From positions 1 to 61,634 of the forward strand of contig CAJTWX010000001.1 in NCBI GenBank assembly GCA_910580155.1: a stretch of DNA of 61,634 bases. The letters are read 5' to 3'. The stretch comes from an uncultured Alphaproteobacteria bacterium (GTDB lineage Bacteria; Pseudomonadota; Alphaproteobacteria; RF32; CAG-239). The translations under genes and the position numbers were made by a program. Under the pieces are notes generated by a model, which did not search any database, was not told the DNA's origin, and saw only the letters and a program-made list of their open reading frames with translations. The stretch's first letter is position 1. The number at the start of each line of letters is the position of its first letter. Shown piece by piece: positions 8,268 through 16,637 of the stretch.

Positions 8268-8627
8268 ATGAAACGCATCTTTACCGCTTTAATGCTTGCC
8301 GTTACATTGTTTTTAGGCGGCTGCAATGAAGAAAAAACACCGGCAAACCGAATTTATGTATTCTCCCAGTCCGGCTGTGGCCATTGCGACCACGCCCGTG
8401 CTTATATGGAACGCTATTATCAGGGCTACGATATCAAAGAGTTAAATATACGCGAAGGCAATAATATGGGCTATCTGCAGCGTAGCGCCCGCAGATTTAA
8501 AGTTCCGGCAGATACTTTGGGAACACCATTTATCGTGATGGGTGATCATTATATTATGGGGTGGGGAACAGAGCAGCAAAAACAGTTTAATCGCTATGCC
8601 AAGGAATTCAAACCCGTCGGCAAATAA
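8268..8627 (+). CDS. Thioredoxin-fold lipoprotein with CGHC motif
   Basis: 119 residues. Start chosen at 8268 because AAAAGGA is seven bases upstream; an ATG at 8262 is too close to it. Residues 1-16 form a lipoprotein signal with lipobox LGGC (Cys17). The active-site motif CGHC follows in SQSGCGHCDHA, then a glutaredoxin/DsbC-like fold with a cis-Pro (TPF) near residue 88. It should sit in the periplasm attached to a membrane and act in thiol exchange. A related protein is at 39446-39874 (CPMC); both share an MGW segment near the C-terminus. An AACAGCAT hairpin terminator follows. Confidence 0.85.
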   Translation: MKRIFTALMLAVTLFLGGCNEEKTPANRIYVFSQSGCGHCDHARAYMERYYQGYDIKELNIREGNNMGYLQRSARRFKVPADTLGTPFIVMGDHYIMGWGTEQQKQFNRYAKEFKPVGK

Positions 8628-8637
8628 GCCGCAACAA

Positions 8638-8676
8638 AGAAAACAGCATCCGCAAAATCGAATGCTGTTTTTTTAT
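8638..8676 (+). terminator. Rho-independent terminator
   Basis: AAACAGCAT pairs with ATGCTGTTT followed by a T-run, 12 bp after the lipoprotein stop. Confidence 0.85.
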
Positions 8677-8698
8677 GCTTTGAATACGATAACGTATT

Positions 8699-9238
8699 TT
8701 AGTTTTTAGAAAAATATCTTTTCAACAAACCGTCAAAACCTCTGCCGTGGCGGGCTTCGTCTTTGGCCATCTCGTGCACACTGTCGTGAATGGCGTCATA
8801 GCCAAGCTCTTTGGCAAGCTTTGCAATCATCATTTTGCCGTCGCAGGCACCAAATTCGGCAGCCGCACGCATTTCAACATTTTTCTTGGTCGAGTCTGTT
8901 ACCACTTCGCCCAACATCTCGGCAAAACGGGAAGCGTGATCCGCTTCTTCAAAAGCATAGCGTTTGAAAGCTTCGGCAATTTCCGGATATCCCTCGCGGT
9001 CAGCCTGTCTGCTCATCGCCAGATACATCCCCACCTCGCAGCATTCGCCGGTAAAGTTTTCGCGCAAACCGGCAACCACACGTTCGTCCAATCCTTTGGC
9101 AACGCCGATTCTGTGTTCATCGGCATAAGCTTTGTTTTCATCCATCGGCTTAAAGGTTTTTGCGCCGCAAACAGGGCATACTTCGGGCATTTCGTCACTG
9201 TCAATAACTTGTCCGCAAACAGTACAAATATATTTCAT
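8699..9238 (-). CDS. Rubrerythrin with N-terminal rubredoxin domain
   Basis: 179 residues. The order is that of reverse rubrerythrin: a rubredoxin-type iron site first (CTVCG and CPVCG, within the first 25 residues), then a ferritin-like four-helix diiron domain (CCEVGMYLAMSRQA, FEEADHASRFAEM and a late EARHGRGF). The protein reduces peroxide in anaerobes and microaerobes. The start at 9238 is supported by AAAGGA seven bases upstream; a TTG at 9241 is less likely. The gene is alone. It fits with the flavoprotein-rubredoxin at 40381 as a possible electron donor; this is inferred. Confidence 0.93.
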   Translation of the reverse strand: MKYICTVCGQVIDSDEMPEVCPVCGAKTFKPMDENKAYADEHRIGVAKGLDERVVAGLRENFTGECCEVGMYLAMSRQADREGYPEIAEAFKRYAFEEADHASRFAEMLGEVVTDSTKKNVEMRAAAEFGACDGKMMIAKLAKELGYDAIHDSVHEMAKDEARHGRGFDGLLKRYFSKN

Positions 9239-9418
9239 CAAAAAGTCCTTTCATACAAAAATTTAACATTCGGATTTTATTTAAGGATATTTTAACGCAA
9301 AGTCAAATGAAATTCTGTGTAAATAAAAAGTTTTATCTTTGCAAAGCATAAAGTTGTTGCTAACATCTGCTTAAACCCGCCACATTGCGGGAAATGTTAA
9401 ATCTATGGGAGATAATCT

Positions 9419-10429
9419 ATGAGCGATAAAACTATGAAAATCGTTTTGTCAGTGCTGACAGTCATCTTATTGGCGCTGATAGCCTTTTTGTTTGTATCAA
9501 AAGGCTCGGTAAAAACCAATTTAAACAAAGCCGCACTGCGCATCGGTGAATTGCGCCAATATCGCACAATGAACCGTGCCGATGTCAATAATTATATGGA
9601 AAATGCGTTTGCCCGTGTTGGCTATGATGTTGTATCCGTAACCGAAGATAATCTTTATCCCTCAACAGCGGCAGATGCCGGAGTGAATGTTTATGTTCGC
9701 GGTTATAACCCGTTTAACGAGCTTAAAACTAATAAAAAAGCTGTCAACGTTGTTTACCTGCGCGATTTTGATTCGCTCTATGAAGAAGAAATGAAAGCCT
9801 TTGACGGTATCGCCACCTCTTCGCGTGATTTTTATGATTATGCACTTGGAGCCGGTTATGCTGCAGCGTATGTTCCGGAGTTTACCAATCCGTCCGTGTT
9901 CTATCCGGCTCCTCGCGCAGAGCTAGAGCGCAATCTGCTTTATGTCGGGGATAATGACCGTCCCAGTCCGGCAATGTCGGCAGCGCTTGAAGCCAAGCTT
10001 CCTGTTGAGATTTTCGGTCGTTTCTGGGCCGGAAATATTGATGACGGTTATGTTAAGGGCGAATACATCAGCGATGCGGATTTAGGCGCATATTTCTCTT
10101 CAGCCAAAATCAATCTGGTAAAAGTCAGCCCTCACGAAGCAGAAATCGGTATCATCCCGTCCCGCGTATATGATATTGCTGCCTCCAAAGGCTTTATGAT
10201 TGCGCCGTATAACAAAGAGATTGAAGCTGCGTTTGGCGATTCTATTCCGATGTTTAAAAATGCAGACGAACTGAAAGCGCTTTATAATCAATACATCAAT
10301 AATCCGAAAGCTCGAGCCGAAAAAGCCGAAAAAGCCTACAGAATTGCCGTTGCCGAATACAATGCCGATGCATTTGTTCAGCGTATAAATGGTTTGATTG
10401 AGTTTTTGATTGACGAGAAAAAACTCTAA
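9419..10429 (+). CDS. Membrane-anchored CgeB-like glycosyltransferase (GT-B, group 1)
   Basis: 336 residues. A single N-terminal membrane helix (about residues 7-27, IVLSVLTVILLALIAFLFV) is followed by a GT-B-like body. The C-terminal third has the pattern of the CgeB/Glyco_trans_1_2 family: HEAEIGIIPSRVYDIAASKG, then a FKNADELKALYNQYI stretch and a basic terminal helix. Donor and acceptor are unknown. The ribosome site GGGAGA is in place. The next gene starts directly after the stop, so the two are probably cotranscribed. Confidence 0.72.
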   Translation: MSDKTMKIVLSVLTVILLALIAFLFVSKGSVKTNLNKAALRIGELRQYRTMNRADVNNYMENAFARVGYDVVSVTEDNLYPSTAADAGVNVYVRGYNPFNELKTNKKAVNVVYLRDFDSLYEEEMKAFDGIATSSRDFYDYALGAGYAAAYVPEFTNPSVFYPAPRAELERNLLYVGDNDRPSPAMSAALEAKLPVEIFGRFWAGNIDDGYVKGEYISDADLGAYFSSAKINLVKVSPHEAEIGIIPSRVYDIAASKGFMIAPYNKEIEAAFGDSIPMFKNADELKALYNQYINNPKARAEKAEKAYRIAVAEYNADAFVQRINGLIEFLIDEKKL

Positions 10430-10912
10430 ATGGCGATAAAATCCGGATATAAAAAAATTCTGTTTCCGGTCTTGCTGATAGCGGCAGCGGTGCTTTGCGC
10501 CCTGCCGTTTTTGACAAACTCTGAAAACGTTATTTACATATATACGGCTCGGCAAAAGCCGGATGTTGCGGAGCAAAAATTTATCGCAGCGTTAAAAGAG
10601 CAGGGCGTTATTGTTAAACTTAATGCGCCGGCGCCGCAAAATGCTGCTTTATGGTTTCGTCCGCCCGAACGTGTGGATGAGGCTGTGAAAAGTCCGGCAC
10701 AATATAATTTTATTTATAGCGAAGTATATAATGTGTTTGACTGGCGCGGAATGAAAAATCCGCCGGTTGTCTTAACCCCGCACCGCGACTTATTTGAACA
10801 CTACACGCGGTCAAACCTCAAAACAGCACTATTTGATATAAAGAACAGTCAATATGCTGCCCGAAAATTTCTGGAAATATTAAACTGGCTAAAGCTAAAT
10901 AGCCAAAATTAA
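10430..10912 (+). CDS. Small membrane-anchored partner of the CgeB-like protein
   Basis: 160 residues. An N-terminal membrane helix (about residues 9-28) is followed by a soluble alpha/beta domain beginning IYIYTARQKPD that looks like a lone N-terminal lobe of a GT-B fold; this is a weak resemblance. The start codon abuts the stop of the previous gene, which suggests a two-protein complex. The stop TAA (10910-10912) overlaps the stop of the convergent esterase in the four bases TTAA. Confidence 0.7.
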   Translation: MAIKSGYKKILFPVLLIAAAVLCALPFLTNSENVIYIYTARQKPDVAEQKFIAALKEQGVIVKLNAPAPQNAALWFRPPERVDEAVKSPAQYNFIYSEVYNVFDWRGMKNPPVVLTPHRDLFEHYTRSNLKTALFDIKNSQYAARKFLEILNWLKLNSQN

Positions 10913-11604
10913 GCCGGCCGCCTGATAATCTCGGCCGCGTCTTCCATCTCGTCTTCAATCAGTCTGTGCTCAATCCCGTCATATTCGACAGCTTCCCAGT
11001 TAATACCGTGGGTTTCCAGCCATTCTTTCGTGAAATCAAGCGTTTTATATTGTACAGAAAGGTCGCTTGTACCGTGAAAAAGGTAAACATCAGGTTTTGA
11101 AGACAGCTCTTTTTCAAGCGTATCCTTGCCGCAGACAATTCCCGCAAACGGGAACACGCCGCCAAGTTTGTAGCGTCGGGTCAAGCCGGTAAAAATTGCC
11201 AGCATAGCCCCTTGTGAAAAGCCCATAATATAAGTATTTTTATTGGCAGCGCCATACTGTTTTTGCAGCGCCGTAATAAAACGGTTAATCTCTTTGGCCG
11301 CTTTGCTGATACGTTGTCCGGTGCGGTTATAAATCGCCACAATCTCATCGGTGGAGGTTTCAGGCTTTCTTCGCCGGCGTTCAGGGTCAACATCTGTTAA
11401 AGCATACCATTGTTTTTTAAGTGGATTGCGCTCAGATGCCTCAGGAGCTTCGGGAACAATAATCAAACTGTCTGGAATCTTTTGTGCCAACATCACTGCA
11501 TATGGTTCAACATCTGCAATATTGCTGTTGTAACCGTGCAAAAAAATAATCAGCTTGGAAACATTTCTTGTTGTGCCGAAAGTTTTATAAACCAGCTTGT
11601 CCAT
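10909..11604 (-). CDS. Serine esterase/phospholipase-type alpha/beta hydrolase
   Basis: 231 residues. It matches the carboxylesterase/Abhydrolase_2 group (YpfH-like): oxyanion strand HGYNSN, nucleophile elbow GFSQGA, acid in TSDLSVQY, and a final His in GIEHRL. It should be cytoplasmic and hydrolyse short esters or lysophospholipids; the substrate is not known. The start at 11604 is chosen because AGGAGG lies six bases upstream; an in-frame upstream ATG at 11622 has none. The stop overlaps the convergent gene's stop. Confidence 0.88.
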   Translation of the reverse strand: MDKLVYKTFGTTRNVSKLIIFLHGYNSNIADVEPYAVMLAQKIPDSLIIVPEAPEASERNPLKKQWYALTDVDPERRRRKPETSTDEIVAIYNRTGQRISKAAKEINRFITALQKQYGAANKNTYIMGFSQGAMLAIFTGLTRRYKLGGVFPFAGIVCGKDTLEKELSSKPDVYLFHGTSDLSVQYKTLDFTKEWLETHGINWEAVEYDGIEHRLIEDEMEDAAEIIRRPA

Positions 11605-11742
11605 AACATTCCTCCTTTGCATATATTGACTGAATATAGAGAAAAGGTTAATATTTGCCTAATATATAATTAAATATCAAAAACAATTATACGCTGGCAG
11701 ATAAGCAGTCCGAATATTTTCTAAAAAATGCAAAAAAAGCGC

Positions 11743-11776
11743 TTGACAATTGAAAAATCGAGAACTAAAGTAGAAC
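11743..11776 (+). promoter_or_regulatory. lexA promoter with SOS box
   Basis: TTGACA at 11743-11748, 17-bp spacer, TAAAGT at 11766-11771. The alphaproteobacterial SOS operator GAAC-N7-GAAC (GTTC-N7-GTTC on the other strand) is at 11762-11776 and covers the -10 box. This predicts that LexA represses its own gene. Confidence 0.9.
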
Positions 11777-11802
11777 AAAATTTAAGCGATTACGGAGGGA
11801 AT

Positions 11803-12462
11803 ATGTTAACGCCTAAACAACATACATTATTAGTTTTTATAGATGAATTTATCAAACAAAACGGTCATTCACCGTCCTTTGAAGAGATGAAAGCCGCTGT
11901 CGGGCTAAAGTCTAAATCCGGCATACACGCATTGTTGAATTCACTTGAAGAGCGCGGCTTTATCCGCAAATTGGCACACAAAGCCCGTGCGCTGGAAGTT
12001 GTGAAACTTCCGAAAATGGAGCATTCTGCTGCCAAACCCCAAAACACGGCAAATGACAATGGCGAAACCGAGTTTTCACTCTCAATTCCGCTATATGGCA
12101 AAATTGCTGCCGGAACACCGATTGAGGCAATTGCAAACCCGTCCGAATATATCTATATCCCCAAAAGCTTTTCAACCGCATCGGAATTATATGCGCTGAC
12201 AATTGAGGGCGAATCAATGATTGAAGCCGGAATTTTTGACGGTGATACCGCAATTATCCGCCGTGCGGATCGCGCAAATAACGGGCAGATAGTCGTGGCG
12301 CTGGTAGATAATGAAGAGGCAACCTTAAAAGTGCTGGATAAAAAATCCGGCAACGAAGTCTGGTTGCTGCCGTGCAACAAAGAATATTCTCCGATTAAGC
12401 TCACGGCAGACCGCCTGAAAATTCAGGGTATTTTGTATGGTATTGTCCGCAAATATAACTAA
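11803..12462 (+). CDS. lexA: LexA repressor
   Basis: 219 residues. The N-terminal winged-helix domain (LTPKQHTLLVFIDEF) binds the SOS box; the C-terminal S24 peptidase domain carries the self-cleavage site A103-G104 and the catalytic pair S138 (GESM) and K176. RecA-ssDNA triggers its cleavage after DNA damage. The start at 11803 is set by GGAGGG five to eight bases upstream; a longer in-frame extension to 11728 would overlap the promoter and operator. A second SOS box lies before the umuC-like gene. mtnN follows after nine bases and should be in the same transcript. Confidence 0.96.
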   Translation: MLTPKQHTLLVFIDEFIKQNGHSPSFEEMKAAVGLKSKSGIHALLNSLEERGFIRKLAHKARALEVVKLPKMEHSAAKPQNTANDNGETEFSLSIPLYGKIAAGTPIEAIANPSEYIYIPKSFSTASELYALTIEGESMIEAGIFDGDTAIIRRADRANNGQIVVALVDNEEATLKVLDKKSGNEVWLLPCNKEYSPIKLTADRLKIQGILYGIVRKYN

Positions 12463-12471
12463 GGGGACATT

Positions 12472-13140
12472 ATGAAAAAAATTGCAATAATAACGGCAAT
12501 GGAAAGCGAATTTAACGCGATTTGCTCGCAATATGATTTTGCCTGCAATGATGGTATTGACCGTACCGAAGTTTATGGCAAGGAAATATTGCTCATAAAA
12601 TCCGGCATCGGCAAAGTGCACGGTGCGCTCGCTGCAGCAAAAGCCTGCAACGGCGGGGCAGATTTAGTCATAACCACCGGATTGGCTGGCGGCATTGATG
12701 CCTCCTTAACGCAGGGTGATATTGTGCTGGCGGAAAAAGTATGTTATCACGATGTCTGGTGCGGCGAACCGAATGCAAAAGGGCAGATACAGGATATGCC
12801 GCTCTATTACGAAACCCCGCAAGATATTTTGCGGCAAAGCATAATAAACGCACCTGAAAGCTATTTCCATCTGGGGCTGACCGTCACCGGTGACCAGTTC
12901 TTGACTGATCCGGTACGTTTAAACGAAATAAAGGCAGATTTTCCCGCAGCCCTTGCCACAGATATGGAAAGTGCGGCTATAGCGCAAGTGTGCTATTTGC
13001 ACCAAACGCCGTTTATGTCTTTGCGTATCATCAGTGATGTGGTCGGCAAACCCGAACAGGAAGAGCAATACAATGCTTTTTGGCAAAACGTTCCAAGCAA
13101 AGCTGCCGAAATGGTCAATATAGTGTTGAAAAATCTATAA
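12472..13140 (+). CDS. mtnN: 5'-methylthioadenosine/S-adenosylhomocysteine nucleosidase
   Basis: 222 residues, the normal length for the family. It cleaves the N-glycosidic bond of methylthioadenosine and S-adenosylhomocysteine to release adenine. The catalytic Glu of AMESEF (about residue 12), the VTGDQFL loop and the purine/ribose-binding DMESAAIAQ with its following RIISD are all present. It lies nine bases after lexA with a GGGGACA ribosome site, so it is probably read from the SOS-controlled lexA promoter. A 14-bp palindrome and a terminator follow. Confidence 0.93.
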   Translation: MKKIAIITAMESEFNAICSQYDFACNDGIDRTEVYGKEILLIKSGIGKVHGALAAAKACNGGADLVITTGLAGGIDASLTQGDIVLAEKVCYHDVWCGEPNAKGQIQDMPLYYETPQDILRQSIINAPESYFHLGLTVTGDQFLTDPVRLNEIKADFPAALATDMESAAIAQVCYLHQTPFMSLRIISDVVGKPEQEEQYNAFWQNVPSKAAEMVNIVLKNL

Positions 13141-13156
13141 TCGCTGATATAAGCAT

Positions 13157-13216
13157 AACAAACGTTTGTTTGTTTTCTGGCGCCCTGAATCTCCGAGCAG
13201 GGCGCCATTCTTTTAA
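13157..13216 (+). terminator. Terminator after mtnN, preceded by a palindrome
   Basis: GGCGCCCTG pairs with CAGGGCGCC (13179-13208), followed by ATTCTTTT. Just before it is the perfect palindrome AACAAACGTTTGTT at 13157-13170. Confidence 0.8.
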
Positions 13217-13237
13217 CACTAAAAAAAGCCCTTTCTA

Positions 13238-13289
13238 TCAAAAAAAAGGGCAGGGGATGGAGAATATTTCAATTCAGCCATCCCCTTTG
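13238..13289 (-). terminator. Terminator for the DUF805 gene
   Basis: On the minus strand GGGGATGG pairs with CCATCCCC and is followed by TGCCC and a long T-run. It lies 64 bp past the stop at 13353. Confidence 0.7.
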
Positions 13290-13352
13290 TGAAAAAATCA
13301 TACACGCATACTTCGCCACCGACATTCCCCGACAAATCAGGGAAGGGAACGG

Positions 13353-14474
13353 CTAATAATTAAAACTGCGCCCCAACAGGGTCAGATAGAGCGAAAATTG
13401 CACTGTTAAGATAACAATGATATAAATAATCGCTAATAAAGTGTACCAGCTGGCATAGCGCAAAATCTTGCCTTTGCAACAGTCATCCACAAATTTGGGA
13501 GTACCATATGCGTTTTCAGCCCGTTCTTCTTCCATAAAACCAACTGCAATAAAAGTCTTAATCAGGTAGAAAAGGTTAATAAGCAACAGAATCAAAACCC
13601 CGAGCCCCAGCAAGCTGGAAGCAATGTCAGCATTTTCGGAAACCGGTTGATTATCCGGCAAAACATAATTGCCGGCAACAGCCAGAACAATCAGCCCCAG
13701 AGCAGAATAAGTCATCGGACCGAAAAAGCCTTTCCAGCCGTTAGCGCCAGTGTCGTGCAAACGGCGGACATAAAGCGCCAGATACACCAGCAGCTCTATT
13801 CCCGAAAACGCCCAATACGCATAAACCTTGGCCGGAGCAACCGGAACACCATACATCAATGCATTGTAGTTGGAGTATTCGTAAGGAACAATAACAAAGA
13901 GCATCAAAATAAAGTTAATCAGCATAAAAGCCCAAAAATCGCAGCGGTTCGTTCTGGCTTTATAAGTAAAAATGTTTTTATAAGCATCAAGCCACGCGGC
14001 AAAAACGTTTTTAAGTCCGCACAAACAGCAGGAAACAGCACAGCAGCTCTCTGCCGCATTTTCTTCTTTAAGAGCCATAAATTTCTTGGCTTCGGCTTTT
14101 TGCGCATTTTCCTTCAGTGCATTGCGCTTGTTTTTGGCTGAAACGGCTTTTGCGCCTTTTTCAATTGTTTCGGCAGCAACCGCATCTTTTTTGGTATTTT
14201 GCGCAACAGCCGGTTTGGCTTTCACTGTTTTTTTCGTTTCGTTTTTGGCTTTAATCTCCATAACGGCGTCAACAACGTCTTTATTTGCCGTAATTGGCGT
14301 ATAGTCAACTTTTTTAGCAGCTTTCTTTGCAGCGGTTTTCTTAGCCGGTGTTTTAGCAGCTGTCGTTTTTGCCGCCACGGTTCTTTTGGCTGCCGGTTTA
14401 ACCACGGCTTTCTCTGCCTCAACAGGCTCTGAAACTTTTTTCACATCTTCTTTCGAAGTCTTTTTGGTAACCAT
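13353..14474 (-). CDS. Histone H1-like N-terminus fused to DUF805 membrane domain
   Basis: 373 residues. About the first 140 residues are Lys/Ala/Pro-rich, with repeats such as AAKKAAKK and TPAKKTAAKK, like bacterial histone H1-like proteins. A cysteine-rich patch (AESCCAVSCCLCG) follows. The rest is a DUF805 domain with about four to five membrane helices and its marker RRLHDTGANGWKG. So a basic, probably nucleic-acid- or polyanion-binding tail is tied to an inner-membrane domain. The role is unknown. A ribosome site GAGAGGG precedes the start. The reading frame is continuous with no sign of a junction error. Confidence 0.88.
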   Translation of the reverse strand: MVTKKTSKEDVKKVSEPVEAEKAVVKPAAKRTVAAKTTAAKTPAKKTAAKKAAKKVDYTPITANKDVVDAVMEIKAKNETKKTVKAKPAVAQNTKKDAVAAETIEKGAKAVSAKNKRNALKENAQKAEAKKFMALKEENAAESCCAVSCCLCGLKNVFAAWLDAYKNIFTYKARTNRCDFWAFMLINFILMLFVIVPYEYSNYNALMYGVPVAPAKVYAYWAFSGIELLVYLALYVRRLHDTGANGWKGFFGPMTYSALGLIVLAVAGNYVLPDNQPVSENADIASSLLGLGVLILLLINLFYLIKTFIAVGFMEEERAENAYGTPKFVDDCCKGKILRYASWYTLLAIIYIIVILTVQFSLYLTLLGRSFNY

Positions 14475-14566
14475 AATGTCCCTCTCAAAAAAATTAATTT
14501 AAAACACATAATAATCAAAAAATCTCTTTTTACAACCGTTTGCCTCTTTTAAACACAAGATTTTTA

Positions 14567-15151
14567 TCAAAACAGCACCTTGGCAGATTTAAACTTTTTG
14601 CTTTTTTCATCAAAATTAACGCGCAAAACCGAGCCGTTCTCAAGCCGCAAAGTCTTTTTAAGGCAGCTCTCGGCAAAAATCCGCACCAGCATTCCGTGTG
14701 TGACGATAAGCACTTTTTGGCGCCTGTCTTCCAAAAGCTTGGTGATAAATTTCATAAACCGCTGCTGAACTTCGCCGATACTTTCGCCTTCGGGGTAACG
14801 GATGTCATAGCGCTCAAGGTTGTTAAGGTCGTTAAAAGCCGCATAGATGTATGGAAACTTGGCGTTCAAGTCAGTTTTTTTAACGCCGGTGGCTTTGCCA
14901 AAGTCCATCTCGCGCAGCCGTTTGGTGTAATGCAAAGGCAAATCCAGCGCGGCGCTGACAATTTCAGCAGTTTTTTTTGCGCGTTTCAAATCGCTGGAAT
15001 AAACGGTTTCAATTTCTTCATTGATAAGTTTTTCGCCGGCAAAATGCGCTTGCTCGAGGCCTTTTTTGTTAATCGGAGTATCGTTCCACCCCTGTACGCG
15101 CCCTTCAACATTCCAGTCGGTTTGTCCGTGCCTCATCAAATATAAAATCAT
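14567..15151 (-). CDS. Histidine phosphatase (phosphoglycerate-mutase-like)
   Basis: 194 residues with the catalytic LMRHGQTDWN motif at the N-terminus and the second His in VTHGML near residue 150. The family includes cofactor-dependent phosphoglycerate mutase, CobC and broad phosphatases; the short length and lack of cobalamin genes nearby favour a general phosphatase. Cytoplasmic. It may be cotranscribed with the methyltransferase upstream at 15247, 95 bp away. The ribosome site is weak. Confidence 0.9.
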   Translation of the reverse strand: MILYLMRHGQTDWNVEGRVQGWNDTPINKKGLEQAHFAGEKLINEEIETVYSSDLKRAKKTAEIVSAALDLPLHYTKRLREMDFGKATGVKKTDLNAKFPYIYAAFNDLNNLERYDIRYPEGESIGEVQQRFMKFITKLLEDRRQKVLIVTHGMLVRIFAESCLKKTLRLENGSVLRVNFDEKSKKFKSAKVLF

Positions 15152-15246
15152 TGGCGTTTATACTTTCTTTGTCATTTTTATTGTCTTATAGGATAAAATA
15201 TAAACTTTTTTCCCTAAAATCAAGCATAAAAGCAAAAATAATCACA

Positions 15247-16470
15247 TTATTCACAAGCTTTTTGCAACGCACAGAAAAAGAATCCGTCCGTTTTAGTGGC
15301 AAGCGGTGAAAATTTAAGCCATTTATCACTGTCAAACGGGTAAAACTCCATCTCAAGTGTATCTTTCCACAGCCAGCGATGGTCAAGCGGCTTAAATTCC
15401 GGATGTTTGGCAAGAAAAGCCTCAATCTGACGTTCGTTTTCTTCGCAAAAGACTGAACAGGTAATATAAATCAGCCGTCCGCCGGCCTTGGTATGCGCCG
15501 CGCCAAAGTCCAAAATTTCAGCCTGTGTCCGACAGATATCGGCAAGGCGCTCGGGGGTTAAACGGAATTTGCCGTCCGGCGAGCGCCTCCAGACGCCGCT
15601 GCCCGAGCAGGGAGCATCAATAATAAAGCGCGTATAGTCCGTGTCGGTCACGTCTTTGATAGTCTTGATATTGAGGATATCCAGCCGTTCTGCCCGCTTT
15701 TTAATGCGGGAAAGGCGCTCTTGGCTGATATCGTGCGCCCAAACCACACCGTCATTGTTCATAAGCGCGCCGATAGCCAGAGCTTTTCCGCCCGCTCCGG
15801 CGCAATAGTCAATCACCTTATGGTGCGGTTTAACGCGGCAAAGCAATGCGATAAGCTGCGATGCCTCGTCCATCACTTCAATTTCTCCGTCTTGGTAGGT
15901 CATACAGTTGTTAAGGTTTACCCTGTCTTCCGAACGCAGCCCGATGGGAGAAAAAGGTGTCGGGCTGAAAAATATTCCTTCTTTCTTAAGCCGGTCGCGG
16001 GCTTTCTCGCGGGAGGTCAGATTCGCGCGCACATCAACCGGCGCAGTCATATTCAGCGCCTCCAAAAGCTTCTTGTTTTCAAACTTGTCCAGTAGCCAGC
16101 GCGGACATTCATAAACAGCTTCGTCGCTTAGGGGGTCAATCGCTGCCGCTTGGCGTAAAGCCGTTTTTTCTTCTTTGGTAAGCGGGGCAGGGGCATACTC
16201 CTCCCCGTTAAAAAGCAAATCAAGATCCGCGTCAGCAAAACACATCGCTGCCAAAAGCCGCGGAGTTACCGCACCGCCCAGAGCTTCCGTATAGCTCATC
16301 CGGTTGCGGATAACCTTCCAGACATTGTCGGCAATCTGTCTCCGGTCTTTAGAGCCGATATAGCGACGCTCTTTAAAATATTTATCGACAATAACATCCG
16401 CCGGCAGCGAATCTTTCAAAACTTCGCCCAAAATCTCGATTATAGCCTGTACACGGCTTGCTTCTTTCAT
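15247..16470 (-). CDS. RsmB-like rRNA m5C methyltransferase (NOL1/NOP2/Sun family)
   Basis: 407 residues. An N-terminal helical NusB-like part is followed by a Rossmann methyltransferase domain with the SAM site VIDYCAGAGGKAL, catalytic DAPCSGSGVWRR and the second cysteine in ITCSVFCEEN. This two-cysteine arrangement is that of RsmB/RsmF m5C enzymes acting on rRNA. Start at 16470 (KEASRVQAIIEIL matches the family start) has GAGGA upstream; the ATG at 16503 has none. Confidence 0.9.
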   Translation of the reverse strand: MKEASRVQAIIEILGEVLKDSLPADVIVDKYFKERRYIGSKDRRQIADNVWKVIRNRMSYTEALGGAVTPRLLAAMCFADADLDLLFNGEEYAPAPLTKEEKTALRQAAAIDPLSDEAVYECPRWLLDKFENKKLLEALNMTAPVDVRANLTSREKARDRLKKEGIFFSPTPFSPIGLRSEDRVNLNNCMTYQDGEIEVMDEASQLIALLCRVKPHHKVIDYCAGAGGKALAIGALMNNDGVVWAHDISQERLSRIKKRAERLDILNIKTIKDVTDTDYTRFIIDAPCSGSGVWRRSPDGKFRLTPERLADICRTQAEILDFGAAHTKAGGRLIYITCSVFCEENERQIEAFLAKHPEFKPLDHRWLWKDTLEMEFYPFDSDKWLKFSPLATKTDGFFFCALQKACE

Positions 16471-16575
16471 CTTTTTCCTCACAAAATACCGTTGTTTTGC
16501 CATTGTTTATACCGTATTTTCTGCACATTTCAAGCCTTGTTTGCAAATTTGCCCCCAGAGGAACACATTTTTTTG

Positions 16576-16604
16576 TTGCCAAAAAGCGAAAAATATGTTA
16601 TACC
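16576..16604 (+). promoter_or_regulatory. Promoter for ackA
   Basis: TTGCCA at 16576-16581, 17-bp spacer, TATACC at 16599-16604, 34 bp before the start codon. Confidence 0.7.
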
Positions 16605-16637
16605 TCCGCCTAACGCTAACTACAGAAAGCATAATAA

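Noticed and set aside
8747..9295. A 182-residue plus-strand frame opposite rubrerythrin
   Set aside because: Antisense to a well-supported gene; composition is that of a shadow frame.
14540..15145. A 201-residue plus-strand frame opposite the histidine phosphatase
   Set aside because: The minus strand holds the RHG phosphatase motif; this frame shows no motif.
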